DNA of 64,000 nucleotides, from the NCBI RefSeq assembly GCF_003863965.1, contig NZ_RRCN01000001.1, forward strand, positions 6,135,071 through 6,199,070, in the 5' to 3' direction. The notes beneath the pieces are model-generated. The model was given only the letters and a program-made list of their open reading frames with translations. It ran no database searches and was not told where the DNA came from. Origin of the DNA: Paenibacillus oralis. GTDB lineage: Bacteria > Bacillota > Bacilli > Paenibacillales > Paenibacillaceae. This document shows positions 1-7,591 of this stretch, one piece after another (position 1 is the stretch's first letter; every line of letters starts with the position of its first letter). Made by a program: the position numbers and the translations under genes.

Positions 1-47
1 AATAAGACCACAAAGTTCCGCTATTTTTATGGGGTTTTCAGACCAGT

Positions 48-126
48 CAAACGAAAAGGACTGCCTTCCTCTCCGGCAGCCGGCCACCGGCTGCGCATGC
101 ATTGGGGAAACGCAGTCCTTTGTTGT
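48..126 (-). terminator. Possible terminator after the DMT transporter
   Basis: Ten-base arms (AAAGGACTGC at 55-64 and its complement at 112-121) enclose a second GC-rich hairpin (CAGCCGG/CCGGCTG type). On the minus strand the structure is followed by a short T-rich stretch (TTTTCGTTTG), downstream of the transporter stop at 157. The loop is long for a simple intrinsic terminator, so the call is tentative. The bases to its left, up to the window start, hold no gene that I can support. Confidence 0.4.
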
Positions 127-156
127 TTTTACGCACCTGCCGTCCGTCCGCAGACA

Positions 157-1143
157 TTACGGCGATACGACCGGCCCGCTTTCCTTATCGGGAAGGGCCG
201 GGGAACGCTTGCTTCCCGAAGCCCAACTGTGCAGAATCATGCCGGCGACAACCAGCAGCATTCCAAGCAAAGACGGCAAGGCGGGAAGCGGAACGGGCAG
301 CAGCAAAAGCTCGCCCACGGTCGCAAACACCACTTCCCCCGATTGCGTAGCCTCCACGGCGGCGAGCTTCCGCGCCGAACCTCTGGCCATATCCGTCGCC
401 GCGAAAAACAGCACGGTAGCGATGACCCCCGAGCAAACGGCGACAAGCAGCGCCTGGCCGGCCTGGCTTGAGCTTGGGGGACCGTCCTGCCAGAAGGCGG
501 CAGCGGAGAGCAGCAGCCACAGCGGCAAGGTGGCCAGCGCCATGCCCAGCACGCGCTGATAAGCGTCCAGCCGCCCGCCGCAGACGGCCATCATCTTGCG
601 GTTGCCCAGCGGATACGCAAACGCTGCGACTACAACCGGCACGGCGCCGAGCAGCAGCTCGCGCGCCGAAATCGCTTGCGCCTGGCTGAGCTGCATCATC
701 CCAACGCCAACCAGGATGATCAGCGAGATGCCAAGCCCCCGCCAGTGGACCTTTCCCCTCCTGCGGACAGGTCCTGCCGGCGTGTCGACCATTACCGAGA
801 AAGCCGGGGCCACAAGCAAACCCGCCACAATCGTAATTTGCCAGGTTCCCGCAATCAGCCAGCCCGGTTCATACTCCGCCGCAAAGCACACGGGAACGTA
901 CATGATACCGAAGCCGACGAAGCTCCAGCCAAGCCAGGTCCACGGCCGTTTCCTCATTTCCGCGAACAACGGGGCCAGCCTCCCGCGAACGCCTACAATC
1001 ACCAGTAAAAACGGAATCATAAACAGAAAGCGCAGCGACGCGGCATACATCCAGTTCCCGCCCGACCACTTCATCGTCTGGTTCAGCACAAACGTCGACG
1101 AGAAGAACAAAGAAGCTAAAATACCGTACAGAATCGGTCGCAT
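157..1143 (-). CDS. DMT-superfamily multidrug-efflux-type transporter (EmrE-like family)
   Basis: A 328-residue, highly hydrophobic protein with about ten predicted membrane helices from residue 5 to 310 and a polar C-terminal tail. The pattern (MRPILYGILASLFFSSTFV at the start, with paired helices in each half) resembles the Firmicute multidrug-resistance efflux transporter family of the drug/metabolite transporter superfamily. It would export small molecules across the cytoplasmic membrane. Its ATG lies only two bases after the livF stop (TAG-AG-ATG), so it is probably translated as the last gene of the liv operon. The nearest ribosome site (AAGGAGG, inside livF) is rather far upstream, which fits coupling. 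The substrate is unknown; amino-acid export is possible given the operon. Confidence 0.75.
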   Translation of the reverse strand: MRPILYGILASLFFSSTFVLNQTMKWSGGNWMYAASLRFLFMIPFLLVIVGVRGRLAPLFAEMRKRPWTWLGWSFVGFGIMYVPVCFAAEYEPGWLIAGTWQITIVAGLLVAPAFSVMVDTPAGPVRRRGKVHWRGLGISLIILVGVGMMQLSQAQAISARELLLGAVPVVVAAFAYPLGNRKMMAVCGGRLDAYQRVLGMALATLPLWLLLSAAAFWQDGPPSSSQAGQALLVAVCSGVIATVLFFAATDMARGSARKLAAVEATQSGEVVFATVGELLLLPVPLPALPSLLGMLLVVAGMILHSWASGSKRSPALPDKESGPVVSP

Positions 1144-1145
1144 CT

Positions 1146-1850
1146 CTAGGCCAGGTAAGCCTCCTTAACCTGCTCGTTGGACAGCAGCCGGCCGGCTTCA
1201 TCCTCCAGCAAAATTTCCCCGGTCTGCATCACGTAGCCGCGATGGGCGATCTGCAGCGCCTGAAAAGCGTTTTGCTCCACCAGCAGCACGGTCATGCCTT
1301 CCCGGTTTAGCTCCTGAATGATTTCGAAAATCTGCTCCACAATGATCGGGGCCAGCCCCATCGACGGCTCATCGAGCAGCAGGATTTGCGGCTCCATCAT
1401 CAGCGCCCTGCCGATGGCCAGCATTTGCTGTTCCCCGCCGCTCATCGTTCCGCCCATTTGCCCAAGCCGCTCCTTCAACCGCGGAAAATAGGCAAACACC
1501 CGCTCCATCCGCTGCTTGACCGCCTTTTTGTCGCGGGTGGAGAAAGCCCCCAGCTCCAAATTTTCCTTCACCGTCAGACGCGGGAAGATACGCCGCCCCT
1601 CCGGCACGTGCGCGATCCCTTTCAGGGCCGCCCGGTGCGGCGGCAGAGAAGACATATCGCTCCCGGCAAAGCGGATTTCACCGGCGGTGTTCACCTGCCC
1701 GCAGATCGCTTTCAGCGTCGTCGATTTGCCGGCGCCGTTGGAGCCGATCAGCGAGACGATTTCCCCCTCCTCCACCTTGAGCGAGATTCCCTTCAACGCC
1801 TCGATGGCACCGTAATAAGCGCGGACTTCGCACAGCTCCAAAAGGCTCAT
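1146..1850 (-). CDS. livF: Branched-chain amino acid ABC transporter ATP-binding protein LivF
   Basis: A 234-residue ABC ATPase of normal LivF length. Walker A (GSNGAGKST) is at about residues 36-44, the ABC signature (MSGGEQQ) near 137, and Walker B with the D-loop side (ILLLDEPSMGL) near 155. The C-terminal part (VLLVEQNAFQAL) is typical of the LivF subgroup. Together with LivG it energises import of leucine, isoleucine and valine through LivH/LivM on the cytoplasmic face. Its start overlaps the end of livG by four bases, so it belongs to the same transcript. Confidence 0.93.
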   Translation of the reverse strand: MSLLELCEVRAYYGAIEALKGISLKVEEGEIVSLIGSNGAGKSTTLKAICGQVNTAGEIRFAGSDMSSLPPHRAALKGIAHVPEGRRIFPRLTVKENLELGAFSTRDKKAVKQRMERVFAYFPRLKERLGQMGGTMSGGEQQMLAIGRALMMEPQILLLDEPSMGLAPIIVEQIFEIIQELNREGMTVLLVEQNAFQALQIAHRGYVMQTGEILLEDEAGRLLSNEQVKEAYLA

Positions 1851-2647
1851 GAAATCACCTCAAGCCTGGGGGCTTCCGGAGCAACCGCGCTTTTTCCCAA
1901 ATACGCTTCAATCACTTTCGGATGGCTGCGGATCGCATCGGGGCCGCCTTCGGCAATCTTCATCCCGTAGTCCAGCACCAGAATATGCTCGGACAACTCC
2001 ATCACCAGCTTCATATCGTGTTCGATCAAAATAATCGTCATCCCGGTGTTTTCCTGAATCTGCCGGATGAGTCCGATCAGCTCCGCCGTTTCCCGCGGGT
2101 TCATGCCCGCCGCCGGTTCGTCCAGCAGCAGCACCTTCGGCCCCGCCGCCAACGCCCGGGCGATTTCCAGCCGTCTTTGCGCGCCATAGGGCAAGCTTCC
2201 CGCCTGCTCGTTCAGCAGCTCCGCAAGGCCGACGAATTCAAGCAGCCGGTAAGCCTCAAGCTGAGCCTGCTCCTCTTCCTGACGAAATTTCGGCAAGGAA
2301 AGCAAAGTCCCGAGCAAACCCGCTTTCAAATGAATATGCCTGCCGACCATTACGTTTTCGAGCACGGTCATGCTGCCGAACAAGCGGATATTTTGGAATG
2401 TCCGGGCGATTCCCCGGCTTGCCACCTGATGCGGTTTGACGCCCACGATCGATTTTCCTTCCAATTCGATCGCGCCCTCGTCCGGCGTATATATGCCCGT
2501 AATCATATTGAAAAAAGTCGTTTTTCCGGCCCCGTTTGGCCCGATCACGGCGGATATTTTGCCGCGGGGGAACGAAAAATCGACCCCGTCCACCGCCGTC
2601 AGTCCACCGAAGCGTTTCACGAGACCCTGCACCTTCAAAATAGTCAT
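1847..2647 (-). CDS. livG: Branched-chain amino acid ABC transporter ATP-binding protein LivG
   Basis: A 266-residue ABC ATPase with Walker A (GPNGAGKTT) near residue 37, a long LivG-type insertion that includes GIARTFQNIRLF, the signature-equivalent YGAQRRLEIARAL, and Walker B (VLLLDEPAAGMNP). The NPRET sequence after Walker B is characteristic of LivG. It pairs with LivF in the importer. It overlaps livM by four bases upstream and livF by four bases downstream, a typical liv operon arrangement. Confidence 0.93.
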   Translation of the reverse strand: MTILKVQGLVKRFGGLTAVDGVDFSFPRGKISAVIGPNGAGKTTFFNMITGIYTPDEGAIELEGKSIVGVKPHQVASRGIARTFQNIRLFGSMTVLENVMVGRHIHLKAGLLGTLLSLPKFRQEEEQAQLEAYRLLEFVGLAELLNEQAGSLPYGAQRRLEIARALAAGPKVLLLDEPAAGMNPRETAELIGLIRQIQENTGMTIILIEHDMKLVMELSEHILVLDYGMKIAEGGPDAIRSHPKVIEAYLGKSAVAPEAPRLEVIS

Positions 2648-3939
2648 TTGCCGACACCTCCGCTCTGTTGTTTGCCCTGCTGCCGAAACGAAAGCACAGG
2701 GGAAGAACGCTGCGCCTTAAGCCGCTCGCCGTCCACCTTCCGGTTTTTGGCCGAAATCAAGCCGTTAGGCCTGAATATCGCGATAAGCACGAGGATGGCG
2801 CCGAATATGAGGCGCTGCATTTTGGACGGGGAGATCGAGCTGGGGATATTAAGCACCCCTTGCAGTGTCAACTGGTTCAGCCAATTGGTCAGCTCCGTCA
2901 GCACCTGCAAATTGAGAATCGTCACCAGCGCCGCGCCGAGGATAACCCCCGGCACGCTGCCCATGCCGCCCAGCAGCACCATGACTAAAATCGTGATCGA
3001 TTCCAGCAGCGTAAAGCTGGTCGGATCGATGAACGTTTGCTTGGCGGCGAACACAACGCCCATCATCCCGGAAAACGAAGCGCCGATGGCAAAAGCGGTC
3101 AGCTTGGTCCGGATCAGCGGCACGCCCATCGATTGAGCGGCGATTTCATTTTCCCGGATCGCCTTCCAAGCCCGTCCGAGCCGGGAATGCTCCAATCTTT
3201 TTACACTGAAGATGACGAGCGCCAAAATGAACACCACGATAAAATAATACTGGTTCGGAAACGTAAACTTGTAGCCGAACAAGCTGGGCGCCTGAATCGA
3301 AGACAACCCCATCGCCCCGTTCGTAATGTTCACCGGTCTATCCAAATTGTTGAAAATGATCCGGATGATTTCGCCGAAACCCAGCGTGACGATCGCCAAG
3401 TAATCGCCTTTAACCCGCAGCACCGGCAGGCCAAGCAGCAAACCGAACAACGCGGCCATAAACCCGCCGATCGCGATGAAGATCCAGAAGGCTCCGCCGG
3501 ACAGCGGGAACATACCCCCGGAAATAAATTCGTTGGCCTGAGGGGTGGCAAAAATCGCGTACGTGTAAGCCCCGACGGCGAAAAAAGCGACAAACCCGAG
3601 ATCGAGCAGGCCGGCGAACCCGACCACGATGTTGAGGCCAAGCGCCATCGCGATGTAAATGCCGCACTGCGTCGCGACCTCCATATAGGATTGATGCGAA
3701 GGCCCGCCCGAAGTAGCGAACGGAATGACCAGCAGCACCAGAACGGCTCCGGCCGTCCACTTGACGGGAACCGGAAACGTAGTGTAATAAAGCAACAGCA
3801 AGGAACCCAAAAGCAGCAAAAACGCAACCACCGATTTATCCGAAAAATAAACGCTCGCGGCCGTAACGATCACAAACAACGAAAAAAGCGAGGCTTGCGC
3901 GGCTTTGCTGCGTTCCAGCCATGCACTCAGTCGATTCAC
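2644..3939 (-). CDS. livM: Branched-chain amino acid ABC transporter permease LivM
   Basis: A 431-residue integral membrane protein. After an N-terminal cluster of about three hydrophobic segments it carries the LivM signature (ALGLNIVVGFAGLLDLGF), then the conserved cytoplasmic coupling segment (RLEHSRLGRAWKAIRENE) near residue 255, and a final hydrophobic part with LLGGMGSVPG. The last 30 residues are a basic cytoplasmic tail. It forms the translocation pore with LivH. It starts ten bases after the livH stop. Confidence 0.93.
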   Translation of the reverse strand: MNRLSAWLERSKAAQASLFSLFVIVTAASVYFSDKSVVAFLLLLGSLLLLYYTTFPVPVKWTAGAVLVLLVIPFATSGGPSHQSYMEVATQCGIYIAMALGLNIVVGFAGLLDLGFVAFFAVGAYTYAIFATPQANEFISGGMFPLSGGAFWIFIAIGGFMAALFGLLLGLPVLRVKGDYLAIVTLGFGEIIRIIFNNLDRPVNITNGAMGLSSIQAPSLFGYKFTFPNQYYFIVVFILALVIFSVKRLEHSRLGRAWKAIRENEIAAQSMGVPLIRTKLTAFAIGASFSGMMGVVFAAKQTFIDPTSFTLLESITILVMVLLGGMGSVPGVILGAALVTILNLQVLTELTNWLNQLTLQGVLNIPSSISPSKMQRLIFGAILVLIAIFRPNGLISAKNRKVDGERLKAQRSSPVLSFRQQGKQQSGGVGK

Positions 3940-3949
3940 GAAGTTTCAC

Positions 3950-4933
3950 CTACACTTTCTCTTTGAGGGCTCTGCCGAACAGGCCCTCCGGTTTGAAAAT
4001 CAGGACCGCAATCAAAATCAGAAAAGCAACGACATCCTTGTATTCCCCGCCCAGCGTTCCGCCGGTAATGACCGACAGGTTGGCCGAGGAGAACATTTCC
4101 AGCACGCCGATAAACAAACCGCCGAACATCGCGCCCCGGATATTTCCGATTCCGCCCAGCACCGCCGCGGTGAATGCCTTCATGCCCAAAATAAAGCCGA
4201 TGTAAGGGTCGATCGTTCCGTATTGCTGCGCGAACAGCACGCCGGTGCCGCCGCCAAGCGCGGAGCCGATAAAAAACGTCAAGGCGATCACCTTGTTTAC
4301 GTTGATCGACATCAGCGCCGCCGTCTCCCGGTCCTGGGCCACAGCGCGCATCGCTTTGCCCCACTTGGTCCGGTTGACAAACAGATCAAGGCCGATCATC
4401 AAGACGACGGCGACGGCCACGACGATAATCGTGTTCGTTTTCAGAAAAGCGTCGTTAAACCCGGCCCACAGCGACGATGCGCCCAGGATAAGGTTATCGC
4501 CGTAAAGCGAAATGCCGGTAACGACGAAATTGCCCGTGCGCACATCGGCGATAAACCGCACGATATCCTGAAGCAGAAAGGAGACGCCGATCGCGGAGAT
4601 CAGGGAGATCAATTTGGGAGCATTGCGGAGCGGCCGGTAGGCCACCCGCTCGATCCCGATTCCCATCACCCCCGTGAACACCATCGCCGTAGCGAGGATC
4701 AAAAAGTAAGCCAGTCCGGCCGGCAGAGCGCCAAGCCAGCCGGCGGAGCCCATCCCAAGGAGCACCGCCGTTCCTACAAAAGCGCCGGTCATAAATATTT
4801 CGCCATGGGCAAAATTAATGAATTCCAGAATGCCGTAAACCATCGTATACCCGATCGCCACCACGGCGTAAACCGCGCCCAAAGTAAGGCCGTCCACCAA
4901 TACCTGGGGAAGAGTTTGCAGGATCGTATCCAT
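3950..4933 (-). CDS. livH: Branched-chain amino acid ABC transporter permease LivH
   Basis: A 327-residue membrane protein of LivH type. The N-terminal half contains GLTLGAVYAVVAIGYTMVYG followed by the FINFAHGE motif (residues about 38-45), and the C-terminal half has the coupling segment TKWGKAMRAVAQDRE and LGGIGNIRGAMFGG. About eight to nine membrane segments are predicted. The gene follows the binding-protein gene by 36 bases, with an AAGGGG ribosome site, and precedes livM. The role is pore formation for branched-chain amino acid import. Confidence 0.93.
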   Translation of the reverse strand: MDTILQTLPQVLVDGLTLGAVYAVVAIGYTMVYGILEFINFAHGEIFMTGAFVGTAVLLGMGSAGWLGALPAGLAYFLILATAMVFTGVMGIGIERVAYRPLRNAPKLISLISAIGVSFLLQDIVRFIADVRTGNFVVTGISLYGDNLILGASSLWAGFNDAFLKTNTIIVVAVAVVLMIGLDLFVNRTKWGKAMRAVAQDRETAALMSINVNKVIALTFFIGSALGGGTGVLFAQQYGTIDPYIGFILGMKAFTAAVLGGIGNIRGAMFGGLFIGVLEMFSSANLSVITGGTLGGEYKDVVAFLILIAVLIFKPEGLFGRALKEKV

Positions 4934-4969
4934 TATGGCCTAACCCCTTTTTTAGAAGTGTGTACGTAC

Positions 4970-6214
4970 TTATTTAGGCTGTTCAATTTCCGAAACCATC
5001 GCGCCCGGGTAAGCTTGGTTTTCAAACTTATAGATGAACACCTTCGCGTATTTGTTGTCCCCTATGTCATCAAAGCTCACTTTCGTGGCCACCCCATCGA
5101 AATCGGCGGTCGCCCGCACGGCGTCGCGCACCTGTTCACGCGCCGGAAGCTTGCCGCCGTTAGCTTCAATCGCCTTTTTCACCCCGTTCAAAATAACGTT
5201 CATCGCGTCATAGGAATATGCCGAATAGTTTTCAACCGATTTGCCGAATTTCTCCTTATATTTGTCCGCCCAGGCCTGATTCGACTTGGTGATGTCGGTC
5301 GATACGGAGCTGTAAGCCACCTCCGTCAGTTTATCCCCGGCAATGTCGACCATTCCCGAGGAATCGAGCGCGTCCCCGCCCATGATCGGAACGGTAATGC
5401 CCTTCTCCCGCGCCTGCTTCACAATAAGTCCGGCTTCCGCATACATCCCCCCGAAAAAGATGAAGTCCGGCTTTTTACTGAGCACCTGGTTCAGAACGCC
5501 GTTGAAGTCTTTTTCGCCGACCGTGATTCCTTCGTAACCCGCGATCGTTGCGCCAAGCTCCTCGGCCGCGGTTTTGAAGGCGTCCGCCAGCCCCTGGCCG
5601 TAAGCCGTTTTGTCCTGAATGACAAAAATGTTTTTGGCGCCTACCGTCTTGACGGCATATTCGGCGCCGGCCGGCCCTTGAAAATCATCGCGGGCAACAA
5701 CCCGGTTCACCACCTTCAGCTTGCGGTCGGTAAACTCGGTGGCCGTGCTGGCCGGAGATACCATCGGAATACTGTATTTCTCATAAACGACCGAGCTCGG
5801 AATGGATACGCCGGAATTCAGGTGCCCCAGCACCGCCATGACCGCCTGATCGGCGCCGATCAGTTCGGCGTTGGCCACGCCTTTTTTCTGATCGCCTTGA
5901 TCGTCGTAAGGCACGTATTGCAGATCGAAGCCGAGTTCCTTGAATTCCGCTTGCCGTTCCTCAAGCGCCATTTGGCCCCCGAGCTTGATCGATTCCCCCT
6001 GGATCGCCGATCCGCCGGATAAAGGCGATTGGGAAGCGATCTTGATCACGGTCAAATCGCCGCCTGACGAGCCTCCGGCCGCCCCGCTTCCGTTGCCGCC
6101 TCCGGCTCCGTTACCGCCGCTCGTACTTCCTCCCCCTTTGGAACCGCACGCCGAAAGTAAACCAATGATGAGAAAAGAAACCAAGAAAACCGCTAAACCT
6201 TTTTTCACCTTCAT
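4970..6214 (-). CDS. livJ: Branched-chain amino acid ABC transporter substrate-binding lipoprotein (LivJ/LivK type)
   Basis: A 414-residue extracytoplasmic binding protein. It has a lipoprotein signal peptide (lipobox LLSAC, lipidated Cys23), then a low-complexity Gly/Ser linker (residues 25-52), then a type I periplasmic-binding fold starting at IKIASQSPLSGG. Typical LivJ/K elements include VVARDDFQGPAGAEYAV and FVIQDKTAYGQGLADAF. It captures the amino acid outside the membrane and delivers it to LivHM. It is the first gene of the operon. The ribosome site GGGAGGG supports the start. The exact ligand cannot be read from sequence. Confidence 0.9.
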   Translation of the reverse strand: MKVKKGLAVFLVSFLIIGLLSACGSKGGGSTSGGNGAGGGNGSGAAGGSSGGDLTVIKIASQSPLSGGSAIQGESIKLGGQMALEERQAEFKELGFDLQYVPYDDQGDQKKGVANAELIGADQAVMAVLGHLNSGVSIPSSVVYEKYSIPMVSPASTATEFTDRKLKVVNRVVARDDFQGPAGAEYAVKTVGAKNIFVIQDKTAYGQGLADAFKTAAEELGATIAGYEGITVGEKDFNGVLNQVLSKKPDFIFFGGMYAEAGLIVKQAREKGITVPIMGGDALDSSGMVDIAGDKLTEVAYSSVSTDITKSNQAWADKYKEKFGKSVENYSAYSYDAMNVILNGVKKAIEANGGKLPAREQVRDAVRATADFDGVATKVSFDDIGDNKYAKVFIYKFENQAYPGAMVSEIEQPK

Positions 6215-6326
6215 ACTTTAACCCTCCCAGAAATTGTATGCGTGTAGGCAACCGGCCTTAATCCGCTTCAGTGGCCTTCACAATGGTTTGCGTTTCTCAC
6301 TGACCGCCTTTATTATGTCATGTTTG

Positions 6327-6343
6327 TGTAAGTTATTTTTACG
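6327..6343. promoter_or_regulatory. GlnR/TnrA-like box in the liv operon leader
   Basis: The sequence TGTAA-N7-TTACG fits the Bacillus/Paenibacillus GlnR-TnrA consensus TGTNA-N7-TNACA with one mismatch at the last base. It lies just downstream of the predicted -10 (6374-6379), a position that would fit repression. This is a motif match only. Confidence 0.4.
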
Positions 6344-6373
6344 CAAATCAGTATAAAAACCTCTACAACTCCA

Positions 6374-6403
6374 TATTTACACGAGAAAGGCGATTTTTGT
6401 CAA
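6374..6403 (-). promoter_or_regulatory. Predicted sigma-A promoter of the liv operon
   Basis: On the minus strand TTGACA (6398-6403) is followed after 18 bases by TAAATA (6374-6379). The -35 is perfect and the -10 is weak. It lies about 160 bases upstream of the substrate-binding protein start, leaving a long leader that contains the GlnR-like box. Confidence 0.45.
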
Positions 6404-6712
6404 CTGTTTATTTCGCCAATGTTAGATATTTAAACAATTTATGATATGTTTATTAACTTTATCTGATATTTTAATTAATAAAAAATTAACATTTAAAATT
6501 CCAACAGGAGATGCCTCGGCACACCCAAGAACGGTCGCTGCCCATCATAAATCCGCTGCGATGCGGAAATTGAAAAACGATAAAACGGGTGAGATTTCAG
6601 TTGCAGCAGATTAAGGGGCATGGGGATTGAGGAAGCATGTGAATTGGGGCGGGAAGCTAGTTGAAAGTGAGATGGCTGTCTGGTGGCAGTGAGGTAGGGG
6701 TGAGGTAGAAAC

Positions 6713-6856
6713 GAGGCAGCAACGAGGCAGCAGCAACGCAGCAACGAGGTAGCTGCGAGGCAGCAGCAACGCAGCAACGAGGTAGCTGCGAGGCAGCAGC
6801 AACGCAGCAACGAGGTAGCTGCGAGGCAGCAGCAAGGCAGCAGCAAGGCAGCAACG
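6713..6856. repeat. 33-bp tandem repeat (AGC-rich minisatellite)
   Basis: Three perfect 33-bp periods run through about 6724-6826, each containing GCAGCAGCAACGCAGCAACG then AGGTAGCTGCGA. Degenerate copies extend on both sides (from about 6713 and up to about 6856). Because 33 is a multiple of three, several frames stay open on the minus strand and would encode Leu/Cys/Ala-rich repeats, but none has a convincing ribosome site, so I do not call a gene. The rest of 6404-6712 holds nothing I recognise beyond AT-rich DNA. Confidence 0.85.
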
Positions 6857-6890
6857 AAGTAACAGCATACTACAAGGTGCAGAATTCTAC

Positions 6891-7022
6891 GAAATGCAAA
6901 AGTGCATTTCATATCTCGTTAAAGTCGTCTTTTTTATTCAATGGGCCCTAAACAGATGTACTTTTGCATTTCAACCGCCTCAAAACGGAAATTCACAGCA
7001 AATGAACTGCACTTTTGCAGCT
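6891..7022. repeat. Degenerate member of the four-unit inverted array superfamily (array H)
   Basis: Three short palindrome-like units share a TGCAAAAGTGCA/TGCACTTTTGCA core: 6891-6910 (forward, arms GAAATGCA/TGCATTTC), about 6955-6972 (inverted) and 7004-7022 (inverted). Their centres are about 63 and 50 bp apart, which matches the centre and outer spacings of the other arrays in this window. A first forward unit expected near 6850 is not recognisable. It lies between the acetyltransferase terminator and the liv promoter region. Confidence 0.5.
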
Positions 7023-7052
7023 GATCTCTAAGCACCACAAGGCTCAGAACAC

Positions 7053-7082
7053 AAAAAAGCCCCCCTTCCAAAAAAGAGGGGC
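7053..7082 (-). terminator. Terminator of the purT-acetyltransferase operon
   Basis: On the minus strand a nine-base stem with one mismatch (arms at 7074-7082 and 7059-7067, GCCCC-type) is followed by six T residues (7053-7058). It lies about 45 bases after the stop at 7127. Confidence 0.75.
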
Positions 7083-7126
7083 CTATATCAATTAAGAACT
7101 ATCAGGCCAATTATAGTCCGTTCGCT

Positions 7127-7591
7127 TTACAGCAATGACTTGCTTAAGCGATAGCCCAAGCTCGTGAAGCCCAGGTGTTCGTAAAACGATTTAGCGGACA
7201 TGTAATTCTCGCGTGCCGTGGACACGATCAGCTCCGAACTGCTGCGCTGGCGTCCCCAGTTCTCCGCTTCCTCAATCAGGCGTTTCCCAAAACCGCTGCC
7301 CCGATGCTTCTCATCTACGATCAGAGCCGTGATCTGCGTTACCGGTCTACTCATATCATGGGTTTGATATTGCTTCAGAAAAGCCGTTCCGACAATAACC
7401 CCGTCCAATTCCGCCACCAGACTGCTGAACAACGGATGTTCTTCCAGCATGGATAGACGTTCCTTCAGCACGCTGGGCGTAGTCGGGTAACGAAGCTGGC
7501 GCATTAACGGAAGCATGTGTTGACAATCGTCACAACATCCTTTACGAATGACCAAAGCCGGAGAAAGCACCTGAATACTCAATTGAACCAT
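7127..7591 (-). CDS. GNAT-family N-acetyltransferase
   Basis: About 154 residues. It carries the GNAT acetyl-CoA loop (HRGSGFGKRLI, the R-x-x-G-x-G pattern) preceded by the beta4 strand (QITALIVDEKH) and followed by YMSAKSFYEHLGF, the usual C-terminal alpha4/beta6-7 part. It should transfer an acetyl group to an amine; the substrate is unknown. The start is ambiguous. The ATG at 7591 is only one base from AAAGGTGG, whereas an in-frame TTG at 7582 has about ten bases of spacing and overlaps the purT stop (TTGA). Either way translation is coupled to purT. A longer open frame upstream lies inside purT and is not used. Confidence 0.82.
   Translation of the reverse strand: MVQLSIQVLSPALVIRKGCCDDCQHMLPLMRQLRYPTTPSVLKERLSMLEEHPLFSSLVAELDGVIVGTAFLKQYQTHDMSRPVTQITALIVDEKHRGSGFGKRLIEEAENWGRQRSSSELIVSTARENYMSAKSFYEHLGFTSLGYRLSKSLL

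Noticed and set aside
3905..6022. Long open frame on the plus strand opposite the liv genes
   Set aside because: It mirrors the codon pattern of livM, livH and the binding protein, has no ribosome site and no recognisable domain.
6493..6912. Cys/Leu-rich repeat protein encoded by the 33-bp minisatellite
   Set aside because: Several frames are open only because the repeat length is a multiple of three; no ribosome site and no conserved flanks.
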